In this document: positions 1 to 8,049 of the stretch, piece after piece
How positions within the stretch are numbered: position 1 is the first letter of the stretch
How the letters are laid out: every line of letters begins with the position of its first letter
Virus record (IMG/VR): IMGVR_UViG_3300042524_000214
Location: 1-38,662 of that record
DNA from: a virus
Reading direction: 5' to 3' (one strand)
DNA: 38,662 nt
Translations under genes and position numbers: made by a program
The notes under the pieces: model-generated
Database searches by the model: none
Seen by the model: only the letters and a program-made list of their open reading frames with translations
What the model was told of the DNA's origin: nothing

Positions 1-3000
1 TATTGTAAGGATAATTGGAATACAATATGTCTTTGTCAACAGTTTCTGTTTCTCTATACTTACGCATATCATATAACAGTCCTGAGGCTACTACACTTCT
101 ATCTAAACTAATATCTCCTCTAAATATTTCGTAACCAACTATTTTGTCTCTATCAGATTGTGTTAATAAGTTATTATCAACAGCAATATCTAAAAATAGA
201 TTTATAACTGTTTCATCTATTGTTACACCCAATGGAAATATGACTGTATTACCAAATTTAGCTTGTGGTAAGTCATACATAAAAGGTGCTACACTATTAT
301 CCGGAAATTTAAAATGCCTTATATTTCTACAAGTAAAATCGGCTACTTTTTTAGTTTCCCCATTCCATGGCTCTGTCTTAAATAAGTAGTTCCCGTTTAT
401 CGTAGCTGCACTATCTGTAAACACATCTTCAAATTCTTTTAGTATATCAATGTTTAAAGCTCCTTGAGTTACAAGGTTAGATAGTTTAGCTTTGTTTATT
501 TTTAAAGTTGAGGAATCAAATAACTCTGGGTTATCTGGATACTTCTCTGTACTTTCCCAATATGCAAAACTGCCCTTTTCAAAAGGAAACACTTTACATG
601 ACTGAGCAATAGGTTGTTCAAATTGACAAATAGTCTTATATGTACAAACCTTTTTTAAATATATTGCATCCCAAGATACTTCTACTCTTGAGTTTTCTGG
701 GTACCTTTTAGATACAGTATAACAACCATCTGTAGGAGATGCTATATATCTTACTTCTGGAGTATAGTTTTCAATAGGGCTAGTCCAAGAAAAATCTGCA
801 CCAGCATTGGTGTCAACAGTTTTTGTATTTATAGGTGTATCTATTGTTATATAATAGTCTCCTGAGTTAAACCAAGTTGCTGGAGGTAATGGTATTATCG
901 CACCGGTACTTCCCCTAGTTATTTCTACTGAACTTAATACTTTTTTTATATAAAACATCTCCCCTACAGAAACATCAACTAAAGCTGAGTATATAGCTGA
1001 AGGAGTTGTACAACTTTTAAAAATAGACATTCTAACAAGAGTGTTATCTCCTATATTTATATCATCATCACCATCGGCATCCTTTTGTTTAGCTATATCA
1101 ATTATGAACTCTGTAAGTGATTCTGTTTTACCTTTAAACCACAAAGCATTAGTATGAAGTTTTGTGTCAAATTTACTTGTGGTAGATAAAGTGAATGGGG
1201 TAGTTGTCTTAGTTGTTAATAAATCATTTAAAACTGTACTATACTTATAGTTATTAAAATAAGCTGTTGCATTATTTTGTGATGTGTCTGGATTATATAT
1301 TATATCTTTTGCATATAAACAAAGCTCGTTTTGAAAATCAGAATCTCTTTCATAAACTGGGTAGAATACATCAGCATCAGTTGCATTTGGTATATAACCT
1401 AAAGGTAAATTCATATCTTTCTTAGGTGCACCTGGAGTTGTTCCTGGGTCATTACCTGTATAATCTATCTTATATATTTGACAAAGCTTTGCTGCTGTCA
1501 TTAAAGTATATTCTCCAGGAAAAATCTTTCTGATTGTCTCTGTAACTTCTCCTTCTATTTTGTCTATTAATATTTCACAAGTTGGTGTATCTGGTGTTTG
1601 GCAATTTAATCCCTCAAATAGTTCACCGTTTGCATTACAATCTGCACCTGGGTATGTTTGTGTCAAATAACTACAAATGTCTACATTATTGTCTGTAATT
1701 AAATATGTAGGGTCTTCTAAACAATCTTTAGCATGAAGGTCTATATAATCCGCTAAGTCTGTATACCCAGTGTTATCCAATGGTATTGTAATCTGCCCAC
1801 TAGGTACTATTTCTCCCACACCAACTAAAGGTGTTTCGCAAATTCTTGTAATCTCTTCAAATACTGTTTCTGTTTGTATTGCTTCACTAGAATCACAAAA
1901 CCCATCGTCTTTTGTTGCTGTGTTATAGTATTGCCATCTGTAAACTCTTTGTGTAGAGTTACAGGAAACTTTATTTTCTAGTATAGATTTTATATCACTA
2001 CTGTCTGCGTAACGCTCTGTAGGAACTCCCCCAGAAACAACCTCTTCAAAATCATAAACATTGTCTGGTCGTAGTGGGTCTTGTTCTTTTGGTACTCTAG
2101 CTATAAAAGGATAGATAGAAGATTCATATCCCCCATCAAATAAAAATCTTATACTAAAAGGTACTATTTCGTCTCTATTGTAACCTCTGTTTTGGTATCC
2201 TAAAACACCGTCATCATATAAATCTTCTTTTCCTATTGTAGTTTGCCATTTTAGAAACTGCCCCAAAAAGTTTATTACTGGTTGTAGGTTAAGTTCCTCT
2301 TTTACATCTATCCCGTATTGAAATAAAATATTATTAGAGGCAGTTAATCCTTCTGTTCTTTCTACGTGGAGTTTGTCAACAAGTATTTTATCAACCGATG
2401 TTGCTATTTTATTTTGCTCAGTTGTGTATAAAATAATATTGTCGTTTATGGTATGTAAACCTTCTACAAAATATCTTGAAGCTCCCTCTATATCAGCAGT
2501 TTGTATTACTACTACTTTGTAGTGGGTGTACCTTTTATCTAAATTAAAGACATCTAACTTTATTGCATAGTTAGTCCTATCAGCCAATTCTGGCTGTTCT
2601 AATATATTGTTATTTTTATCAAATACTGCTATAGGTTGTGTTATAGAGTAGTAAGGAGAAATCTCATTACCCCCTGCATCTGCGTAAGCTAGTAAAAACT
2701 CATACATACCCATTTTTAGCCTACCTCCTAATTCTAAGGAAGAAGCTTTTATTTCTGGTATTTGATAAAGTTTAAATATTCTTAGCTCATTGAAGTCTAT
2801 ACAACTTGTTGGATAATCTGGTTGACAAGGTACGTTTTGTATATAGTAATCCCCTATATTGGTAATATCAATATGTCTCGGTGGATTTAGGTTATCAGTG
2901 AAGTAAGTGTTTTTTCCAGTTTTTTCATTTTTGATAACTATTTTTTTTATAGGGTATTCTTTATCAAAGTTAAAACCTAGTTTTTTATCTATATAAGCCT

Positions 3001-3493
3001 GGTCTGTATAGTGTAGACAGACTGCTGGTGTAACAGAGGTATCCAATGCGTACTCATCTGATATTAGAGTGTGGTAAGCATTCGGGTTAAGTGGGTTTTG
3101 TGGTAGTTGTTCTAAAGGTGTTGCTAATTCTTTTATCTCATCACAACCATTACCGCACAACGCTGTTATGTCTTGTAAATTTATTACGTTTTGGTTGTCT
3201 TCTATGTACCCAAATTCCCCTACCCCAGTTGTTGGATTTACCAACATTACATAGGTATCGTTAGATAACAAATCATTCTCATACCCTATTACTACAAACC
3301 CTGGCTTATACCTTGTTATAAGCATATTAGACCTCTCGTTTGTAATGTTTAGACTATTACCACTTTCTGTCTCTACATTGGCGTTAAAAGCATGCGTGTA
3401 TTGTGTTTCATCTAACTGTGAAGGGTGAGTATCTTTATTCATCCCAACTTTCGCTAAAGAAATATTCACTTTATTGTTTGGTTGTTCTGCCAT
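1..3493 (-). CDS. Giant virion (tail/muzzle-like) protein, 3' end outside window
   Basis: An open minus-strand frame runs from the ATG at 3493 to the window edge, at least 1164 codons; I checked the leftmost 190 bases codon by codon and found no stop. The N-terminus reads MAEQPNNKVNISLAKVGMNK. The protein is rich in aromatic, Asp and Thr residues, has no signal peptide, and contains scattered Cys. Its last visible part contains DRDKIVGYEIFRGD followed by GLLYDMRKY, which I associate with very large tail proteins of crAss-like phages (the muzzle or stabilisation position). It lies 11 bp after the gp4-like gene, at the downstream end of the minus-strand structural operon. That it is a coding virion gene is near certain; the exact tail role is inferred from position and a remembered motif. 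Confidence 0.85.
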   Translation of the reverse strand, partial: MAEQPNNKVNISLAKVGMNKDTHPSQLDETQYTHAFNANVETESGNSLNITNERSNMLITRYKPGFVVIGYENDLLSNDTYVMLVNPTTGVGEFGYIEDNQNVINLQDITALCGNGCDEIKELATPLEQLPQNPLNPNAYHTLISDEYALDTSVTPAVCLHYTDQAYIDKKLGFNFDKEYPIKKIVIKNEKTGKNTYFTDNLNPPRHIDITNIGDYYIQNVPCQPDYPTSCIDFNELRIFKLYQIPEIKASSLELGGRLKMGMYEFLLAYADAGGNEISPYYSITQPIAVFDKNNNILEQPELADRTNYAIKLDVFNLDKRYTHYKVVVIQTADIEGASRYFVEGLHTINDNIILYTTEQNKIATSVDKILVDKLHVERTEGLTASNNILFQYGIDVKEELNLQPVINFLGQFLKWQTTIGKEDLYDDGVLGYQNRGYNRDEIVPFSIRFLFDGGYESSIYPFIARVPKEQDPLRPDNVYDFEEVVSGGVPTERYADSSDIKSILENKVSCNSTQRVYRWQYYNTATKDDGFCDSSEAIQTETVFEEITRICETPLVGVGEIVPSGQITIPLDNTGYTDLADYIDLHAKDCLEDPTYLITDNNVDICSYLTQTYPGADCNANGELFEGLNCQTPDTPTCEILIDKIEGEVTETIRKIFPGEYTLMTAAKLCQIYKIDYTGNDPGTTPGAPKKDMNLPLGYIPNATDADVFYPVYERDSDFQNELCLYAKDIIYNPDTSQNNATAYFNNYKYSTVLNDLLTTKTTTPFTLSTTSKFDTKLHTNALWFKGKTESLTEFIIDIAKQKDADGDDDINIGDNTLVRMSIFKSCTTPSAIYSALVDVSVGEMFYIKKVLSSVEITRGSTGAIIPLPPATWFNSGDYYITIDTPINTKTVDTNAGADFSWTSPIENYTPEVRYIASPTDGCYTVSKRYPENSRVEVSWDAIYLKKVCTYKTICQFEQPIAQSCKVFPFEKGSFAYWESTEKYPDNPELFDSSTLKINKAKLSNLVTQGALNIDILKEFEDVFTDSAATINGNYLFKTEPWNGETKKVADFTCRNIRHFKFPDNSVAPFMYDLPQAKFGNTVIFPLGVTIDETVINLFLDIAVDNNLLTQSDRDKIVGYEIFRGDISLDRSVVASGLLYDMRKYRETETVDKDILYSNYPYN

Positions 3494-3504
3494 TGGTTTT
3501 TATA

Positions 3505-4368
3505 TTAAAGATTAGGGAACATTCTTTCAAATCTGTTTGTTTCCGCAATCATTTTCCGTTTAAGTTTTTTATCCCAGTTTCCTAAACCTTCCATCTTAAC
3601 TTGGGTCATAGCTAATCCTAGGTATTCTTTTTCTTGACCTTTTATATATTGAAGTTTGTTTATTAAATTAACATCATCATCATTAATCCAAAGACCTTCC
3701 AGTATCTTTCTTTTTGCGTAATACATCAAGTACTCTTGAAGACTTCTTACATCTGGAATATAAATATCCCCCAACTCATCTGTAGGAAGAGCATTGTATT
3801 GCATGTAGATAAAACCATTTTTAAAGTTTGTCTGAAGTATGTTGCCTAGAATATTAATTTCGTACTGTGAGGAAGCTGTAAGACTTTGTTGTATGTTCTT
3901 ACATCCCGGTGCACAAAACTCTTTCTTAAAACCTTTAGTTAGCTTTAAAAAAACGGGTTCTCTGTAATGTATGTTTGTTACTCTATCTTTGAAAAAAACT
4001 TTCTCTGATACTGTTTTGTAGTTTTCCTGTTTATGCGACTGAGATTGATTATCCCACACATAATTTGTTGTAGTGCTTTGTTTGTAAAATTGTGAGTCTT
4101 GTACATACTCTCTATCTTCAGAGTGTTCTCCTTCCCAATCTCCTTGTTTGCATTTAACAGCTAAGTGTAGTGTCCAAAAATCCTCAGGTAATTCTACTTT
4201 ACCCTCTTGCACCTCTAATACTTTCTCCGTAAGGATAGTTACATTGGCACCAAACCTTTTTAACTCATTTTTAATCCACATATTTAAAGAGCGATAGTCT
4301 ATAAGACCACTTTCATCATATTGTCTTAAATCAGTCAAGATTTCTGCTATTAATTGTTTTCTCGTCAT
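3505..4368 (-). CDS. P22 gp4-like tail/connector protein
   Basis: A 287-aa protein starting MTRKQLIAEILTDLRQYDES. The helical N-terminus (about residues 1-60, with SGLIDYRSLNMWIKNELKRFG) followed by a mixed domain and a C-terminal YYAKRKILEGLW...KEYLGLAMTQ segment resembles connector or tail-stabilisation proteins near the tail genes of crAss-like podoviruses, which others have compared with P22 gp4. The expected role is to join portal and tail. Two Cys (CAPGC near residue 152) are not obviously a metal site. It sits 12 bp after the 112-aa gene and 11 bp before the giant tail gene, so it is translated from the same transcript. Family assignment is by pattern recognition only. Confidence 0.65.
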   Translation of the reverse strand: MTRKQLIAEILTDLRQYDESGLIDYRSLNMWIKNELKRFGANVTILTEKVLEVQEGKVELPEDFWTLHLAVKCKQGDWEGEHSEDREYVQDSQFYKQSTTTNYVWDNQSQSHKQENYKTVSEKVFFKDRVTNIHYREPVFLKLTKGFKKEFCAPGCKNIQQSLTASSQYEINILGNILQTNFKNGFIYMQYNALPTDELGDIYIPDVRSLQEYLMYYAKRKILEGLWINDDDVNLINKLQYIKGQEKEYLGLAMTQVKMEGLGNWDKKLKRKMIAETNRFERMFPNL

Positions 4369-4380
4369 TTCTATATATGT

Positions 4381-4719
4381 TTATAGTATAGCTAATTTTT
4401 CGTGGTACTCCGCTTTTAAGGCTTCCCTTTCTTCTAAAATCTCTTTTGGTATTTCGGTGCCGCTAATTACCTTTTTTTGCACATGTGTTGATACTACATT
4501 GTCTATTTTTTTAGAATACTCTTCTCGTAGAACTTCTATTTTTTTAGATTTTATTTCCGCTAGCTTTTCAATATCTGCCCCTTCTATCCAAGAATTGTCT
4601 ACAAATTTTGGTATAGTTAAGTTACTAGGTATTTCCACTGTAGTACTTAATTCTCCTACTGCTACTGCAAATGGTGTTGCATACAATACAAAACCATTTT
4701 TGTCTATTACTATGTTCAT
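4381..4719 (-). CDS. Small coiled-coil protein, possible fibre-assembly or accessory protein
   Basis: A 112-aa protein. Residues 1-45 look like a short beta-rich segment (MNIVIDKNGFVLYATPFAVA), and residues 48-112 are a charged helix rich in Lys and Glu, likely a coiled coil (DIEKLAEIKSKKIEVLREEY). A short beta module followed by a long helix is common in tail-fibre assembly and accessory proteins, but I recognise no family. It follows the 183-aa gene by one base and precedes the gp4-like gene, so it is co-transcribed with tail genes. Confidence 0.6.
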   Translation of the reverse strand: MNIVIDKNGFVLYATPFAVAVGELSTTVEIPSNLTIPKFVDNSWIEGADIEKLAEIKSKKIEVLREEYSKKIDNVVSTHVQKKVISGTEIPKEILEEREALKAEYHEKLAIL

Positions 4720-4720
4720 A

Positions 4721-5272
4721 TTAGTTTATTTTTTTTAATATAACCCCTGTTGTTGTTAAAGTGTTTGTGCCTGTTATTTGATTAACTGAACCTACTACTA
4801 TTATATAATTATCTTTAGTTAGGTCTATTGTGTAGTTGCCATAAGTATTCCCCCAATTAAAATCACTAAAAAAAGAAATCAATTTATTGTTCTGAATCAT
4901 AATTTGAAGTATACTTCCATTAGATGCACCTAAATAACTATTATTATTAGTATAAAGACTAGAGTCTGAAACAGATAAAGGAGTGGCTCCAATTAGACTA
5001 TTAGACGAGTTTATATAAGTTCTTAATTGCGTATTAACAAAATTTTCTGTAAAATTCCAATAATTATAAACAAACAATTCTAAACAATCATTGTTTTTAA
5101 AAGTATTTGCAGGAATAGTTAAAACTCTGCTAATTACCTCTACATTTCCGCCTATAATAGGAATTGTAACAGTACTGTAGTCAGATACTTCAATTGAAGT
5201 CTTTTTGTTCTCTAGTCTGGTTACTTTTGCAATCAGATTTTTTACGTTTGCTTTTAGTTCAAGTGTTGTCAT
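4721..5272 (-). CDS. Putative small fibre or decoration protein
   Basis: A 183-aa protein. An N-terminal heptad-like helix (residues 1-28, MTTLELKANVKNLIAKVTRLENKK) is followed by a Ser, Thr, Asn and aromatic-rich beta domain (about residues 35-183). A trimerising helix followed by a beta head is the usual design of small receptor-binding or decoration proteins; no family is recognised. It has no Cys and no signal peptide. It lies between two connector-type genes, 8 bp after the 187-aa gene, which is an unusual place for a fibre and could mark an insertion into the tail operon. Confidence 0.6.
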   Translation of the reverse strand: MTTLELKANVKNLIAKVTRLENKKTSIEVSDYSTVTIPIIGGNVEVISRVLTIPANTFKNNDCLELFVYNYWNFTENFVNTQLRTYINSSNSLIGATPLSVSDSSLYTNNNSYLGASNGSILQIMIQNNKLISFFSDFNWGNTYGNYTIDLTKDNYIIVVGSVNQITGTNTLTTTGVILKKIN

Positions 5273-5280
5273 AATTTTTT

Positions 5281-5844
5281 TTATATATCGTTACCTATTT
5301 TTCTTAGTTTGTTGAAGAATAAAGAAGCATTAAAGCTGTACTTTTTTCCAGAATTTAATTTGTTACAAAGCTCTTTTTTTATAGCTCTACTAAAACTATA
5401 ATCAAAAACCCATGGTCTTAGCAAGCTGTCTTTTCCTATTGGTACGAAAGCTATGTTATATATTATATTGTCTGTTTTTGTATTTATTTTAAGTTCTCCT
5501 GTTTGTCTACTGTGGGTTAACTTCTTTTTCATTTCTTGTATGATTCCAAAGTACCCTAGCCCATCTAAAAATATTCCCCCACTAGCCTCTGTTAGTTTTT
5601 CTCCGGCAATTCTATAGAACTCAGATATTATTTTTCCGTGTTCTACATAGTTAGCTACATCTTGTCTATTAGCTAGTTTAGAACTCTCTTTATAATACTG
5701 GTATGCTTTGTGGTCTGTTATCGAAAAGCTGCCTCCTAAGACTCCTATTGTTTGTTTCCTACCTCTCCATCTTCTACTAAACTTAAAAGCTTTTTCTGAA
5801 AGGTTATTACTGCTTTTCGTTGTTGTTTGAATTTGGGTTTTCAT
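5281..5844 (-). CDS. Conserved-type connector/tail protein, function unknown
   Basis: A 187-aa basic protein. The N-terminus is Lys, Ser and Thr-rich (MKTQIQTTTKSSNNLSEKAF) with a FSRRWRGRKQT patch; the middle reads GGIFLDGLGYFG and the C-terminus is Lys and Asn-rich (KKELCNKLNSGKKYSFNASL). The start at 5844 overlaps the end of the upstream ring-type gene by 38 bp, which suggests translational coupling. Its place between the 225-aa protein and the tail genes matches a small head-tail joining protein of crAss-like phages, but I cannot name it from sequence. Confidence 0.6.
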   Translation of the reverse strand: MKTQIQTTTKSSNNLSEKAFKFSRRWRGRKQTIGVLGGSFSITDHKAYQYYKESSKLANRQDVANYVEHGKIISEFYRIAGEKLTEASGGIFLDGLGYFGIIQEMKKKLTHSRQTGELKINTKTDNIIYNIAFVPIGKDSLLRPWVFDYSFSRAIKKELCNKLNSGKKYSFNASLFFNKLRKIGNDI

Positions 5845-6481
5845 CTCTAGGTATTTGCTTAGACATTGCTATTTCTTTTATGGTCTCGCCAACAATAGCT
5901 TCTTCTAATTTATCTGGTACATTAAATTCATATTCCCAAAGACTCTTACATTCATCATTATCTTTGCATCCACATCCTTCTTCCAAAGAATCTATTTCCA
6001 TACTAATTAAGTACAAACTGATTAATTCAATTTCTGTATCAAGTAAATACAAATAGCCATCTTTAACATAGAAATAAATGTAATCCGATTTCTCTACTCT
6101 ATTTTTATCTCTTCTGTATTGAGAAGGGGTGATTGGTTTAAATTCTTTTTCTCCGTCTACTGTAATTACTTCTTTTAAAGAACTACCGTATCTGCTATAA
6201 ATTAGTTTTGGTAATTTACATTTTGATTTCATTATTGATTTGCATCTTCTGAATTCTAAAATATCACATCTAACTACATCTACTGACTCCATTTCAAAGC
6301 AGTCTAATGTTTTGTATAGGTTATCTTCTCTAAACAAGCTTCTGTCGTTTAGTTTTTGTGAAATTAAAAAAGTAGCTTTTTGTTTAGCTACATGTAGTAT
6401 ATATCTACGGGATATTCTATCGTCTTTACTTATAGAGTTTAATCCATTTCTTACTCTAGATACTATTTCAGCGTTAGTCAT
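5807..6481 (-). CDS. Ring/connector-type structural protein
   Basis: The start is set at the ATG at 6481 (MTNAEIVSRVRNGLNSISKD). An upstream in-frame ATG at 6502 overlaps the -7 element of the promoter at 6500-6530, so it cannot be in the transcript. The product is 224 aa: a helical N-terminus with DDRISRRYILHVAKQKATFL (residues 18-37), then a beta-rich part, then a Cys cluster near residues 170-180 (GCGCKDNDECKSLWEYEF) and an acidic end. Similar proteins occur at this position in crAss-like phages, where they are thought to be connector-ring subunits. It is the first gene of its own transcript and translationally overlaps the 187-aa gene. Confidence 0.65.
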   Translation of the reverse strand: MTNAEIVSRVRNGLNSISKDDRISRRYILHVAKQKATFLISQKLNDRSLFREDNLYKTLDCFEMESVDVVRCDILEFRRCKSIMKSKCKLPKLIYSRYGSSLKEVITVDGEKEFKPITPSQYRRDKNRVEKSDYIYFYVKDGYLYLLDTEIELISLYLISMEIDSLEEGCGCKDNDECKSLWEYEFNVPDKLEEAIVGETIKEIAMSKQIPRDENPNSNNNEKQ

Positions 6482-6499
6482 TTTCTTGTATTTAAGTTG

Positions 6500-6530
6500 C
6501 AAAATTAATGAAAATATATATAATCTCCAA
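6500..6530 (-). promoter_or_regulatory. Bacteroidota-type promoter for ring/tail operon
   Basis: On the minus strand a TTG at 6530-6528 and TAATTTTG at 6507-6500 are separated by exactly 20 bp, matching the primary sigma factor consensus of Bacteroidota (TTG and TAnnTTTG). The expected start of transcription, near 6495, leaves a leader of about 14 nt before the ATG at 6481. It lies just after two terminators, so it restarts transcription for the ring, tail and giant-protein genes. Confidence 0.85.
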
Positions 6531-6550
6531 ATTGGTTAAAAATTGTTATA

Positions 6551-6576
6551 AAAAAGAAGAGGAGCCTAAGCTCCTC
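6551..6576 (-). terminator. Strong intrinsic terminator
   Basis: On the minus strand, a perfect 7-bp stem GAGGAGC/GCTCCTC (6576-6559) with a 4-nt loop is followed by TTCTTTTTT. It ends the fibre-region transcript directly before the promoter at 6530-6500. Confidence 0.85.
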
Positions 6577-6592
6577 CTCACCCAACAGAAAA

Positions 6593-6613
6593 AGAGGAAA
6601 CCAAAAAACCTCT
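6593..6613 (-). terminator. Second terminator-like hairpin
   Basis: On the minus strand AGAGG and CCTCT (5 bp) enclose an 11-nt U-rich loop and are followed by TTTTCTG. It sits 17 bp before the stronger terminator; the two together form a tandem stop. Confidence 0.5.
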
Positions 6614-6776
6614 ATTCTTATATATTATTAAAACCGGAATCTTGGGGGTTCTTACTAAGCCTTCTCTGAGCAAGCTCGTTCAAAGGACTTTCTTGTAGTA
6701 CTTAACTCATTAAAATCACTCCACCTAAGCTTCGTTCAAAAAATTTCATTAGCGTCTTATCACCCCCTATTTCCAG

Positions 6777-8048
6777 TTATGTATGTTTAAATCTTATTTT
6801 TGTAAATTCTTTCGAGTCTTTTATATAGTCATATTGTACTACTGAACCAGGTTTAAAATCAATAGGTTTTATTGCTGAAGAAGGCAAACTTGCTACCATT
6901 TTCAATTTACCTAATGCTGGGCTTATAAACTTTTCTTCTCCTACTGTAATTTCAATATGAAACTGTAGATATACAAAGGCACTATCTAAATTATACCGTT
7001 TACCAGAAAACCCTGCTTCTCCTTGAGCATAAGTTTGTCTACTTTGAGAATATCTTTTTTTAGTACCCCTAGTCTCTAAAATTTTTCTAAAAGCTTCTCC
7101 ACCCAATGATGGGTAACTTTGAAAACCCTGACTAGTCCTAAAATAGTGCTCTTGCCCAAAATCTATAACTTGGTATCCTTTTTTTATGGGAACTCTTGTT
7201 AATCTAACTGGGTCTTTGTCTTTGCTAAATTTAAAACTACCCTTCCTATATGTTGTCTCTGGAAAATATTCTAATTGGCTTCCAGGAATAAGCTCTGGAT
7301 TATATGTATGCTTTTTTATAGTAGGTGTGTATTTTGAAATAACTACTACTGGGTTATAGTCTTTTATTTTTTCAAACCCTTGTATTTTTATACCTAAGTT
7401 GTAAATATCTGCTTCTATTAAAACAGGTTTTTTTTCATTTACTGGTGGGTGAATTACTTCATTTGTAGTTGTGTTTAAATAAGGTTTGCCACAACCAATA
7501 AAACCACCTCTTCTATATACATTATCTGTAACACCCAATGTTGGGCTTTGCGGTTTCTTTCTTAAAATATTTCTTGAGTCTTTCCAATCAAAAGACATAC
7601 TAATTTTTTTAAGAGCCTCTTTTGCTGGCTCTGAAATTTCAATCTCTTTATCTGAAGATGATACTTTTATAACTATTGAATCACTTATTGATTTTATTGT
7701 ACGTATCTCTTTTAACCCTTGTAGATTAGTTTGTGCATCTAGTATTCTGTAAGACTGCATTCCATCTCCTATATTTATCAAACCAAAAGATTGAGGTGAG
7801 ACAGGGGATGTGGAAGGAGTCGTTGGGTTTCTTACTGGTAGTGGTTCTCCTAGTACTTGACAAATAAAAGCATCTAATTGCTCAATTAAATCTGTAAGTA
7901 TAGTTCCACTTTTTATTCCAGAACAAGCTAAATCAGCTCCTGTATATAATACACAGTCTGTGGATAAATCCTTTACTGGACATGAGCAATCATTTGATGT
8001 ACAAAGTGGTTGTTGATTGCAATCGTGACATGTTGAGTTTCCGCACAT
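6777..8048 (-). CDS. Tail fibre-type protein with Cys-rich N-terminal adaptor
   Basis: A 423-aa protein. Residues 1-70 form a Cys-rich module (CHDCNQQPLC, then CSCPVKDLSTDC, then CSGIKSGTILTDLIEQLDAFIC) nearly identical to the start of the neighbouring 591-aa protein, so this part probably docks the fibre on a shared virion site. Residues 80-150 are Pro, Ser and Thr-rich and beta-prone; residues 160-423 are a basic Tyr-rich domain with no recognised enzyme motif. The different C-terminal part suggests another receptor or accessory function. The stop is followed at once by the candidate RNA at 6545-6776, and the start lies one base past the stop of the 591-aa gene. Confidence 0.75.
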   Translation of the reverse strand: MCGNSTCHDCNQQPLCTSNDCSCPVKDLSTDCVLYTGADLACSGIKSGTILTDLIEQLDAFICQVLGEPLPVRNPTTPSTSPVSPQSFGLINIGDGMQSYRILDAQTNLQGLKEIRTIKSISDSIVIKVSSSDKEIEISEPAKEALKKISMSFDWKDSRNILRKKPQSPTLGVTDNVYRRGGFIGCGKPYLNTTTNEVIHPPVNEKKPVLIEADIYNLGIKIQGFEKIKDYNPVVVISKYTPTIKKHTYNPELIPGSQLEYFPETTYRKGSFKFSKDKDPVRLTRVPIKKGYQVIDFGQEHYFRTSQGFQSYPSLGGEAFRKILETRGTKKRYSQSRQTYAQGEAGFSGKRYNLDSAFVYLQFHIEITVGEEKFISPALGKLKMVASLPSSAIKPIDFKPGSVVQYDYIKDSKEFTKIRFKHT

Positions 8049-8049
8049 A

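Larger units (their letters stand above)
6545..6776 (-). ncRNA. Candidate structured RNA, about 230 nt
   Basis: No plausible gene lies in this gap. On the minus strand a 5' GGGGGT (6767-6762) can pair with ACCCCC (6649-6644), enclosing about 110 nt. Inside is a hairpin with a CUUG tetraloop (GAG-CUUG-CUC, 6677-6668) within a CCTT/AAGG helix (6686-6683 with 6663-6660). The motif TTTGAACGA(A)GCTT occurs twice, 54 nt apart, and GCTTAG occurs three times. The RNA ends in two terminator-like hairpins. No promoter of the TAnnTTTG type lies just upstream, so it may be cut from, or form the 3' end of, the fibre transcript. It could also be simply a long structured 3' UTR. Confidence 0.5.

Noticed and set aside
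144-389. Plus-strand 81-codon frame within the giant tail gene
   Set aside because: Shadow of the minus-strand gene; it lacks promoter or start signals and resembles no family.
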